From: Paraphoma chrysanthemicola
Lineage: Eukaryota > Ascomycota > Dothideomycetes > Pleosporales > Phaeosphaeriaceae
DNA: 64,000 nucleotides
Direction: 5' to 3'
Assembly (NCBI GenBank): GCA_020744225.1
Contig: JAGMWG010000001.1
Location: forward strand, 1-64,000
The translations under genes and the position numbers were made by a program. A model generated the notes under the pieces. It made no database searches and had not been told where the DNA came from. It saw nothing but the letters and a program-made list of their open reading frames with translations. Position 1 is the stretch's first letter. Each line of letters opens with the position of its first letter. Below, one piece after another: positions 30,602-40,909 of this stretch.

Positions 30602-31551
30602 ATGGCTACACACGAGCTTGCGTCGCATTACCACATGACGGCATCTGGAACGAAGTTGCACTACGCACAAGCTGGAAATCAATCAGGCTCATTATTGCTC
30701 TGTCTACACGGCCTAGGAGGCTCGATCGAAACCTTCTTTCCTCTCTTACCCCATTTACCATCGATATACAATATTGTCCTAGTCGACTTTCCAGGTTTCG
30801 GCAAAAGTCCACTTCCAGAGCAACCCGACAGCATATCAGTTACTGGTCATGTCGCCGACTTGGACGATCTCATCGCATCTTTACAAGGAGCTTCGACCAA
30901 CGCAGAACCAAACGACACAGTCATCATCGGTCACTCCCTGGGCGCGATCGTTGCCTTACAGTACGCCGCCATCCACACGGAAGCAATTAGTGGTCTTGCG
31001 CTTCTTGGGCCCGGTCGGGCCGCAGGTCACATTCCAGCCGCACGGCAACGCATGCAGGATCTCGCCGAAGCCGTGAGAACAAAAGGCATTGCATTCGCGG
31101 CCGATGGCGCAACAAAGTCGAACTTCTATGAAGATACGTTAGTCTTGATACACCCTGATTGAGAAATAAACTAGTGCTCACATGCAGTGATAGCCCTGAA
31201 CGGAGCGTGGACCCGGCAGCACGAGAAGCAGTGAGAAGAGCAGTTATCGCCTCAAATTCGGAGGGGTATGCGAGAACGTGCGAGGCAATCGTTGCAAACG
31301 ATCACAAAGACCCGCCATACGAAAACATCATGGTGCCCGCAGTCTTCATTGTGGGAGATCGCGATATGATCAGTCCACCACAAAGGTCATACGAGCTCAG
31401 TGCGCTCGTGGGTGGCATGAGCTGGATTGAGGTCGTGAAGAGTGGTCACCAGCCTATACTAGAGGACTTGTCGAATGTGGTGAGGGCGATTGATAAGCTG
31501 TTGGGTAGTGTGGCTGTCTGCTCCGCGGCAAAAGCGATGAGAACTCCTTGA
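30602..31551 (+). CDS. Alpha/beta hydrolase
   Basis: Two exons: 30602-31137 and 31188-31551 (50-nt intron), giving 299 residues. The start has a strong context (GCACCATGG); an in-frame ATG at 30503 would add 33 residues without fold character. Seen: oxyanion part LHGLGG, nucleophile Ser in GHSLG, acid Asp in VGDRDMI, and the catalytic His in SGHQPILED. The set is complete. It resembles small esterases and ring-opening lactonases (3-oxoadipate enol-lactonase type). In this cluster it could open an oxidised ring or lactone (inference). Confidence 0.87.
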
Positions 31552-31648
31552 GTGAGCAAGCCTCTTCGCATGACCGCCTCGTCGAGCCCTTTGTATGATT
31601 CGTAATTACAATTGCTTCGGCCCTCGCACTGAGGTCGGGCACCTTCAC

Positions 31649-33764
31649 TCAATTCCAAGAGGTGCCAGCGAAGTCATGATTCGCCAGGTACAAAAGATTC
31701 TCAAACCCATTCATACCTTCTAGAACCTGTGGGGCGAAAGAGAAGTCAAAATCAGCTTGTAGGAAATCAGGTACTGAGATGTTAGACGTCTGAGACGTCT
31801 CGTTTGCGGTGTATGTAGGTGGAGGCTCGTGTGGGGTGGACGCGGCGAAAACCTGGCGGGGTGCGCTCTCGTGCAAGGTCCTCACAAATGCGGGGACGTT
31901 GAAAGTGTTGGCAACAGTGCCATCTCTGTTACGCTTCGTCCCCTGTGTGGTTAGAGGAACCTTTGAAACTTCTCTTAGAAGTGCCTCGAGTAATTTCAAG
32001 CCTCGCGAAGCAATCATGCTATTGTGACATGACTGAAGGATACTGATGACAGACTCAACTAGTTGACGATGCTCAGTGTGTTCCTGTGCTTCTCGATCCC
32101 GGTGCAGCATATCGAGGGAAAGAATGATCGAGGCGGCCACCGCAAACGCTTGGTGTATCCATAAAATAGGGCCACTCTCTTCGACTACCTGTCGATACTC
32201 TTTGATGATTGTCTTGGAAGCAGCTAAGCATGTCCGGCGAGTGAAGCTGAATGCAGGATTGCTGAAGCTATCCGACAGAAACGAGCGGTGAATCATGATG
32301 ATCTTATGACTCGAGCTTATGGCTAAAGCCCTACGAGCCCAAGGTATCCAGGAAGGCCAACCACTCTCTAGGGAGCAGGCTGTCAAGAATACCGGCCTTT
32401 CCTGAATAGCTAGCGTTCGTAGACGAGTATCCCACTTCAATACTTGCTCGTAGCGAGTATATGGCGTGTTGCAAGACATAAGACCGTCTTGAAGCCGAGG
32501 CATGATGGATGCGATATCGTAGAGAAAGCGGCTGTAACTGGTGATCGTGGGAATGGAGGAGTGGAGTGGTAGTAAATCATGGTCGTGACAGTTCGCAGGA
32601 GGCTCAGAGGTCGCATATAGCGGGTTGATTAGATAGCTCTCAGAGAAAGGGATTCCGAACCAGTCCTGGCTGCACAGTTGACACCACACGCGACGTCCAA
32701 TCTCTTTCTCGGTGGTGTTACCTTTGGCTTCAGGTCCGAGACGATGAAGACCTAGCGACTGCGCGACACGAACGGCAGCTGCCAGGTGAATGCTTTGAGA
32801 AGAGCTGAAGCCCAGCAAGTGCGCGGATATTGTAGCTGTGGCAACTGCTTGGCATGAGAAGATTGAAAGATTGGAAGTATAGTCGGCACGATTGAGACAG
32901 GACCTGACTGCCTGGAACCAACGCTTCGAAAGCGTGCCTGGTTCTGCACCGCGATAGCCCCATAACTCAGCTTGCTCTGGAGGAGCGCATGTCAGACTTC
33001 CAGTCATGACGGAGAATAGCAAAGCAACCCATTGTAGGTTTAATCCTGGACTTGCTAACTGTCCACCGTGGCGGCTCCAGAAAACATCTAGCTGAGCTCG
33101 AAAAGTTGGGCCGAAAAAGGAGCCGTGGTACCACAAGAGAGCATCGCAATGATAGTCTACCAAATGTCGCACCTGTCGTGAGTTTGGAAGCAACAGTTGA
33201 AGCACTGCAAGCGAAGACAGGTCGTCGAAAGGATGGGCCTCGTCCTCGCCTTGCTCAACAGTGTCCACCTGCGGGCTTACAACGGCATGAACATCTGGGT
33301 CTTTTCTTCTGCCCCAGGCCAGAAATTCCAAGATGGATGCGGCATCATGCGCCACGGAGTCATTCGTGTCACCTGGGGCGGAATTCTCATGCTCGTGAGG
33401 GTCAGGGGCGCCAGTATCAACTTGAGATTCATTCGGTATCGCGCTCTGATGGTCGACCGGCGAAGCACTGGACCTTCCCTGGAGTTCACTCACCCTCCTT
33501 CGTAAGTAGTCGAGTTCCAGTTCACGGGACGACGATGGCCGCCGCGGCGACTGTTGCACCCCAGAACCGGCGTCGGACCCGCATGTCGATGCTTCTCCTC
33601 TGCCCCAGCACGCACGTCAGCCCGGTGCACGTATGCTACGAATGCGCTCACGTGACAACTGACCTTCTCTCGCAGTTGGTGCATGGGACAGTCTTGCTAC
33701 ACTTGACTTTTCTCCGTGTACAAGCGTTGCAGGCGAGTCGGGTCCGGGGCGCGTTTGTTGACAT
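31649..33764 (-). CDS. Zn2Cys6 fungal-specific transcription factor
   Basis: Two exons: 33764-33664 and 33599-31649 (64-nt intron), giving 683 residues. The zinc cluster is C12-x2-C15-x6-C22-x5-C28-x2-C31-x8-C40; the sixth cysteine lies beyond the intron, which confirms the splice. A leucine-rich linker (LELDYLRRRVSELQ) suits dimerisation. The middle homology region has RRVWCQLCSQDWFGIP and further helical segments typical of the fungal transcription factor domain. It sits between the hydrolase and the transporter, divergent from the transporter, and is the likely pathway-specific regulator of 25.5-36.0 kb (inference). Confidence 0.9.
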
Positions 33765-34175
33765 TGCGGGGTCGACGTTTCCGTCGGATTGGGCCAATCA
33801 GGGATGAGGCGATAAGCAGACAATCACGGCCGAAGCGCGTTGCATCCTCCTGGCATCCACAGCAGATTGTGGGCATCTTGGAGCTTATGTGTGCCCCGAT
33901 ACGCATCGGATGGCAAAGCCCGATGCGCGCGCTAGCATGTTTGTGCAGATGGCCACGCTGACCCGCTATCTCGGGGCTGGAAGGTGGGAGTCTTGCCGAT
34001 AACCTATCGACGTTCACTGCCGACAACGGCAATCTGGCCCTGGGTAGCGTATGTAGCGCTGAATTCTCGATAACAGCACTGCACAAGTCTGGGCATCAAG
34101 GCCTCCAACAGCTTCAAATATGGGATCCAAGTACCATTCCCTCGGCGCGACTGAGGATCGACAATCACCGCGAAC
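33765..34175. promoter_or_regulatory. Divergent promoter of regulator and NCS1 transporter
   Basis: 411 bases. CCGAT-ACGC-ATCGG at 33896-33909 is an everted CCG/CGG pair with an extended dyad. This is a candidate site for the Zn2Cys6 factor encoded next to it. Confidence 0.45.
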
Positions 34176-36026
34176 ATGCTCGACCACCTCAGACTTAGGC
34201 AACGTGCCGACGCCGCCGTGCAGAAGGCGAAGCTGAGGGTCACTGAACCCTCCAGCTGGAAGATCCCGAAGCAGACCAGTAGTATCGCGCCTCAAAATGT
34301 ATGGTCAAACGCAGACATGGACCCCGTGCCACCAGAAAGGCGGACATGGGGTAAGGGTGCCTTCGTAACATATTGGGTCTCCGACTTGGTCACTATTTCG
34401 ACATGGAGCACTGGATCTGCCATCATCACTCTCGGTACGAACAGCATGGCTTGCATCATAGTCACATAGCTAACAATCATCGTCTAGGCCTGTCTGCCAC
34501 AGATGCTGTACTAATCACGCTCGTGGCTGGAATTTGCAACGCCATACCGACTGTGCTTAACGGATCGATTGGCGCCAACTTACACGTCCCTTTCCCCATC
34601 GCCTCCCGAGCAAGCTTCGGTTACTGGTTTAGTTACTTCGCGGTCGTGAGCAGGGCCATCCTGGCGATGTTCTGGTTTGGTGTCCACACTGGGTACGGCG
34701 GTACCTGCGTCTCAGCTGTACGTCACTCGCAGTCTTTCGATTGAATTTGGCTAACTCAAGATCAAGATGCTGACCGCTATATGGCCCAGCTTTGCAACGC
34801 TGCCAAACCATCTTCCAGCCTCCGCTGGCCTTACCACCGCCGGCATGATATCGTACTTCATCTATTGGCTTATCCAGTTCCCTATGCTCCTCATCCCGAC
34901 ACACAAGCTCCAATATTTGTTTTGGGTCAAGACGGTCTTGACACCGCCAGTGGCGATTGGAATGGTACGTCCTTTGGGTTCGCCGAACTTGCCTCCATTC
35001 TGTGTCTAATAATTGTTATAGACGATCTGGGTAGCCCTGAAGGCAGGAGGAAATGGGGCCTTTTTCAATCGACCAAGCCAGGTACATGGCTCCGAACGTG
35101 TCTGGCTATGGCTCTCGAGTATGACTAGCGTCACTGGTGGCTACAGCACCCTCGCTGTCAACATTTCCGACTTCTCCCGATTCAGCAAGGATCCTTATGC
35201 GCACTATTGGCAAATTCCCGCGATTCCTTTGCTGAAAACATTAACAGCGCTCATGGGCATCATCTCCGCTTCCGCTGCGCAAGAAATATGGGGCAAGCCG
35301 TACTGGACGCCAACCCAGATCATGGGTACTTGGCAAGATACATCCGGTGGCCGCGCTGCGACATTCTTCTGTGCTGCCATCTGGCTTCTGAGCCAGGTCA
35401 GCGTCAACGTCAGTGCCAATGCCGTATCTTTCGCGAACGACGTCACAACACTCGCCCCGAAATGGTTCAATGTGCGACGTGGTACCATCCTCGTTTCGCT
35501 AATTGGCAGTTGGGCATTGTGTCCATGGATCATCGTGTCGTCGGGCAAGGCTTTCTTGAATTTCATGAGCGGATACGCCATCTTCATGGCCCCCATGGCC
35601 GGCATCCTGTTCACAGACTACTGGCTCGTGAAGCGTAGGAAGTATGATGTGCCCGCGCTGTACGATCCCCACGGCAGGTACCGATACAACAAGTATGGCA
35701 CGAATTGGCGAGCATTTGTGGCAACCTTTGTCACAATCATTCCGCTTCTCCCGGCCCTGGCGAACAAGGTCAACCCCAAGATTCATCTTGCTCAAGGGCT
35801 GAAGAACCTTTTCACGATTAACTGGCTCTATGGATTCTTCTTGTCGATTGCTCTATACTATTTTCTACATCTGGTATTTCCGGACCAGGAATCTATGGTA
35901 CCCAAGACCATCACTGGATTTGAGTACGTGGAGGGCGTCGAGGTGGATACAGAAAGCTACCCCGGTGATCTGAAGGAAGTAGAGGATAGCAAAGGCTGCG
36001 CGGAAGCAAAGTCAATCCAAGTATGA
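34176..36026 (+). CDS. NCS1-family nucleobase:cation symporter (FUR type)
   Basis: Plasma-membrane permease for uracil, allantoin, uridine or a similar heterocycle. Four exons: 34176-34434, 34488-34717, 34767-34964, 35022-36026, giving about 563 residues with some 12 hydrophobic segments. Seen: PPERRTWGKGAFVTYW before TM1, TISTWSTGSAI, PFPIASRASFG, MFWFGVHTGYGG, AMLTAIWPSF, TGGYSTLAVNISDFSRFSKD, and FTDYWLVKRRKYDVPALY near the end, all NCS1/FUR landmarks. The acceptor of intron 2 is ambiguous (34760 or 34766); I prefer 34766 because VSAMLTAIWP matches relatives. The cytosolic tail is acidic. Substrate is not readable; the neighbouring XanA-like enzymes suggest a purine or pyrimidine. Confidence 0.9.
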
Positions 36027-36741
36027 ACTACTTGACTCGAAAAGACTTTCCCCTGGGACGGAGTTGGGCAACCCCAGGCTACACTCTTAATTCATTACCT
36101 CACGCGCAACTTTATGAATCATACGCTTTAGTACGAGACTACAAGGAGCCTCTCAGTGAGCACGTCCCTCTTCTTCCCAGTGAATTGTTGTGCGTACACA
36201 GTCCTTATCATGTAGTGTCAAGCTGCGACGCAACATCATTTGGTCTTGATGATGGCTCATCAACGTCTTCGATAAACAAGCGCCCTGACCAGTCCTCGTC
36301 CGTCACGTTCACGTTTTATTTCAATGAAACCGCCATCCGATGGCAGAGACTCAAGGCTAAAACACTCAAAGCAGCAGCAAATCTTCATGGTCGTCCGCGC
36401 ATAGAACCATCGCCGTAGCGGTATAGATGCGAGTGAGATGGCAGGGTGCCCATGATGAAGGTTCCTCCGGGGCGTACGACTCTCAAGCAGCCACCACGGT
36501 GCTGCGGTTGGAAGCTGTGATGTTGCCATTTCCATTCGGGCTGCCACGAGGTGGGGTGGTCCTTGCTCACCTCTCACCTTCACGACCGCATGGAGTGGAG
36601 AAGGGAAACGAGCAATTGCGCTAGCTCGTGCTGAGGCCGGGGCACTTGCGAGGTGATAGCTCTTTCATTCTGACAGTTCTTGTGGCACCAGTTTATTTCC
36701 AACTCACTCTCTTTGCACCCATACGCGGGTCTCGAGCCAAC
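36027..36741. other. Intergenic, no gene seen
   Basis: About 700 bases. Short open frames on both strands have no recognisable domain. The last part is the leader of the next secreted-protein gene. Confidence 0.5.
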
Positions 36742-38102
36742 ATGAGGGTGCCATGGGTGGCCGTCGTTGCCTCACTAGGAACCATAACCGATGCCCAAGT
36801 TGTGCCTGCCTCATTACTGCCTATCCGCGAACTTCATCCATCCAACGGTACTCATCTCAACACATCGCTCAATGCCTCAAGATGGATCGCACCCGATGTC
36901 AGCATATTCGCTCGCGCAGACGCCAAGTGGGACGAAGCAGTCACCAGTGGTGGCAACCTATGGGCAGGCATGCAATCCGACGACCGCAAGGCATCCTTCC
37001 TCTTCCGCACCGATCCTCACACCAAAGATCCGCTTCTCCAAACTGTGCAGAGCCCGCACGACGGCGACCTCATCGACACCATGCTCAAGTGGGGATACTT
37101 TGAGGACCCGGTCGAGAATGCGAAGATCGACAAGGAGTGTGATTTTGACGCATATCAAGGATGCAAGCGTGCCTTCGCTGAGCTGGGTATCAAGACGGCG
37201 TCGAAGGGAAATGGCGGACCCAATTGGTGTGTGCAGTGGGATCATCAAAATGGGCCGAAGGTAGTGAGAGATAAGGACAATAAGCTGCCACCGCTGGAGT
37301 TGCAGAAGTACGTGAATGAGAGTTGCGGGAAGGAATACCGGGTGAGTCGCATTAGACTTCTCTCGTGAGGCATGTCATGCTGATGGCATGAGGTCACTGG
37401 CGGAACGTTTGAATATGCGGTAAATGTAGAAAGCGGCTTTGCTGCTCTCCTCAACGTCATCAGCCCGGCGTACAGCACGCAACAAGTATGGAAGCGAAAG
37501 CCGCTGTCGAGTGAGATGCCACATATTCGATCCATCTCCGACGTTGCATGGGGCGTCTGGCATCGAGCTACTGGCGGAAAAGTCAAAGACATCAAGTATC
37601 TCATGGTCGCCAACATTCTCAACAAGGACACCAAGAAGATCGTCCGGTCAGCACACGAGACGCTGACACCGAAGCGCAGTGAAGTGGCGGTATGGCCGGG
37701 CTTTGACTTTGCTACGGATACACCAGCGGGAAAAGCACTGCTAGGTAAGCCCATTGCCATGAAAAATGCGACCCGTCCTATGTATTAACTGGATGCGCAG
37801 GCTCACCTGTCGGACGCTGGGCCGGCTACTTTCTCATGCAACATAAGACCCAGCTCGGTGGCAACAAGAACATCCCGAAAGTTCGGGTTTTCAAGCCCGA
37901 TGGCCAAACGCTGGCGTGGTTCATCTTCTACATTGGGGCGGATCCTGATCCAAACTCGAATCCGGAGACGGGTGAAGCGACTGGTGAAGCAATGGTGGAG
38001 AATGTCGGAGGGAGGCCTTCCGATGCTTATGATGTGCAAATCATAAAGCGGGGCGATGGGGGAAATGTAATCAGGGAGCATGTTTTTCGTGCTAAGCTAT
38101 GA
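36742..38102 (+). CDS. Secreted protein of unknown function
   Basis: Three exons: 36742-37341, 37393-37744, 37801-38102 (introns 51 and 56 nt), giving 417 residues. A hydrophobic N-terminus (MRVPWVAVVASLGTITDAQV) looks like a cleaved signal peptide. The mature protein has few cysteines, N-glycosylation sites (NGT, NTS, NAS) and the segments NWCVQWDHQNGP and AWGVWHRATGG. I do not recognise a family. The last residues are AKL, a peroxisomal-type tail that conflicts with secretion. The final exon begins with SPVGRWAGYFLMQHK. Function cannot be assigned. Confidence 0.8.
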
Positions 38103-38594
38103 TGATTGCGCAGAGACGAGAGTTAGGAGATAGACCTGCCAGGAGCTACAGGAAAGGAGGAGACGGAGGGCGGTATAAAAGTAGTTACTCGAGAATATGA
38201 AATCAGGACACCACCGTCTATGTAAGAAACCTGCGCTGCCTACAGACTCTAAAACTGGCGGCTTTCGATGGTACCCTCGGTATTTACCCGTTTAACGACG
38301 AGTATATGCAAGCTGTGAGCATACAGAATAATTGTGAAGCTTGCATACATATTACACTGCTCCTTGGTGCCTATTCTTTTCTACGTGGAGCCCGTTTAAC
38401 GTTAGCGCTCCGCCGGCTAAAACTCCGCTCCGCGGCTGCCTTCCACGTGTTAGTCCGCTTGGAATCAAGGCAACTAGTACACGCGACTTTTAAATTGAGC
38501 CGCACGGTCGAGAGAGAACATCCATTTGTAGATCCCCACCTTCAATTCCAACAGAAAAACGTGCACATAATTCACTTGGTTGCCCATCATAAAT
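38103..38594. other. Intergenic with a TATA-like element
   Basis: About 490 bases. GGTATAAAAG at 38173 is TATA-box-like but 420 bases before the next start. No gene seen. Confidence 0.4.
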
Positions 38595-39497
38595 ATGCCT
38601 AAAGGGCCACGTCTGTCGCGCGACCAGCTGGTCAACATCATCAACAACTACTACACATTTCTTACCACGTTTTACATCCCCACTTCATCACTCAAGCACC
38701 CTCCGCCAGGCGGATGGCCCAACATCACGCCCGAGACCACGGCGAGCGTAGACAAATCGCCGATCGTCATCGATCTCATCAAACATCTGCCGTACATCGA
38801 CGAGGCGCAGTCCCGCGAACAAATCACCGGGATCCACTACAAAAGTGATGTAGTTGACTACTCCACGTGGGCCAAGGAAAGGTTCGACGAGGAAGATTTG
38901 ATCACTGCGGGAGAAGAAGGTCTTCGCGAATGGGTTGAGGAGATGGATGCGGAGAAGGATGACGATGACGATGACGATGATGAAGGAGACGGTGATGACA
39001 GCGATGATGACAGCGATGGTGATGATCCCGACAATTGGTGGGATGGCGATGATCCCGACAACATCATACTCAAGAACATGATCGTGCTAGCTCAAGGCCA
39101 CGAAAGCGGCGGTCGCGACATTGTGCTCGACGTGTTCAAAGGCGTGATCCACGAAGACATGCTCGAATGCAACCTCCTACCTAGCGTCGCCATAGAAGAC
39201 TTCTTCGACGACTTGCGCAAGAAATTTGAAGACTTGGAATTGATTCCCCTCTTGGGCGAAATGTATGAGAAATTGGCCGAGAATCCGCCTGAGATTGATG
39301 AAGCGCAGGAGAGGGAGATTGCGCAGATGAGCAACGAGCAGAGAAATCAGCTGCGTCCGGACCTGCAACGAGGGTATGAGGCGAATCAATATATCAAGAT
39401 TTATCGTGAACATGGATGGCCTGGAGAGGAATATAGGAAGGAGGAGGCTTTGGCTGCAATTCGGGAGTGCAGACGGCGCTTTCGACTCGATGATTAA
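38595..39497 (+). CDS. Acidic hypothetical protein
   Basis: Single exon, 300 residues, starting MPKGPRLSRDQLVNI. I do not recognise a family. A region near 125-160 is almost pure Asp/Glu/Ser/Gly, including a repeated DDPDN-WWDGDDPDN block. Flanking parts look folded: ITGIHYKSDVVDYSTW before and a helical, charged C-terminal half ending RRRFRLDD after. The N-terminal pattern (YYTFLTTFYIP, PPGGWPNIT) resembles short fungal proteins of unknown role found in gene-rich accessory regions. No signal or membrane segment. Confidence 0.75.
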   Translation: MPKGPRLSRDQLVNIINNYYTFLTTFYIPTSSLKHPPPGGWPNITPETTASVDKSPIVIDLIKHLPYIDEAQSREQITGIHYKSDVVDYSTWAKERFDEEDLITAGEEGLREWVEEMDAEKDDDDDDDDEGDGDDSDDDSDGDDPDNWWDGDDPDNIILKNMIVLAQGHESGGRDIVLDVFKGVIHEDMLECNLLPSVAIEDFFDDLRKKFEDLELIPLLGEMYEKLAENPPEIDEAQEREIAQMSNEQRNQLRPDLQRGYEANQYIKIYREHGWPGEEYRKEEALAAIRECRRRFRLDD

Positions 39498-40189
39498 TTG
39501 TTTTTAGAGGTTGATTGAACGTAGTGTGTGATGACTACCTCATGAAGATCGATCTTGGTGTAGTTTCTTCACTCTCTTGCCTAAACACGACATTTATGGT
39601 GATGACATGTATCATCAGGTCAACGCGCAATTTCTACAAGTCCTCATGGAAGGTGAGGATATACTTGGCCCTCTGCAATCGCATCGAAGGTGCCATTAGC
39701 CATTCGACAAAAAGGTAATTGCCGATTCGTCGACCAAGAGACCGGCGAAGATACTCGAGTTGTAACTTCCACTTCGCAAGACGGGGCTGAACTATGAATA
39801 TTAAAATCCTCGACCTACCAAACAACGCAGCATGACCCTCTCCTAGCAAATCACATAATCATTTACCCAGACTCATCGCACAACGCTCTTGTTGCTCAAA
39901 TGCTTCACGAATCTCTAGTCCACGTCAAAGACTCGCTTTCTCTAAATCAGCGTTCAAGACACACGTCGTGCATGAGTATAATTGCAACTACTCCTGCCAC
40001 GTTCAGTTCCCGCTTCACATTCCGTAAATGGTATTCCACCGATTGGCAAACAGCTACTTCCGCCTCTTAAAACTCAACACTCTACAGGAACTCTTGCCTC
40101 TACATATCAAACCATTCTAGCTATCAGACCTACAGTAGCCCAACAAAAAGAAATCTATTATCCTCAACCAGAAGCAACATTTACAAAAC
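39498..40189. other. Intergenic, no gene seen
   Basis: About 690 bases between the acidic protein and a possible small gene. AT-richer than neighbours; only short frames. Confidence 0.5.
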
Positions 40190-40453
40190 ATGTCACCCCC
40201 ATCCTTCTTCACACAGTCGTCCTCCTCCCTATCCTCTCACCGCCTCCCAACCCAATCCAAACCCACACTCAAGACACTTCAAATACCCAACCTCGGCACT
40301 CGCGACGGCATACCACAGCTCCGCGGCGGATGCAGTCGGTGCTGCGACGGTGGTCATCCAGGGTTTTGCTGTGGATGGTGAGTTTCTCTACCTTCCGTTT
40401 CGCCACGGTGATACGTTAGGATTGGCGCTGGGGCGGGATTTTGGAGGAGATGA
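40190..40453 (+). CDS. Possible small cysteine-rich protein
   Basis: An ATG at 40190 in fair context (CAAAACATG) opens a 63-codon frame ending CSRCCDGGHPGFCCGW. A GTGAGT donor at 40378 and TAG acceptor at 40419 would join it to a short exon ending at 40453, giving 73 residues. The serine/threonine-rich front and cysteine-rich end are protein-like, but there is no signal peptide and the intron would be only 42 nt. It may be spurious. Confidence 0.35.
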
Positions 40454-40909
40454 TGGCATGTGATATGTGTGATGTACTGACGAGAGTGTATATTAAGGCC
40501 GGTTGATGGGTGTTTATGTTGTATTGTGCAATAAGATACTCCGCATCAATAACATCGAGAGAGAGAGATATGGATGATATTGAACGGAGAGCGCGGAGAG
40601 TGTGAGATGTATTATTGTGTTATCCGGCAATTCAGTCAGACTATTCAATACTGCATGAGGCGTTGTTGTATAATTCACCATTGAGCACGATTTGATGCGA
40701 CTGGATTGTGATTTTATGCATACCTGGACGTTCGTTGAAAAGCCCGCATGAACAGGGAATGAACACCAAAGGATGAAGTGGAACAGGGTATTTCATTACG
40801 AATATCCAATAACGCCATCAAGTAACCGCTCATATGCTCGTGGCATTGACAACAAAATGCTAGCAATACTCCTGACCAAGAACGCCAAAACACCTCTCCA
40901 GACTCAGCT
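40454..40909. other. Convergent spacer, no gene seen
   Basis: About 450 bases, with a GAGA-rich patch near 40558. Nothing coding recognised. Confidence 0.45.

Noticed and set aside
38858..39079. Ser-rich minus-strand frame
   Set aside because: It is antisense to the Asp-rich run of the acidic protein; low complexity only.
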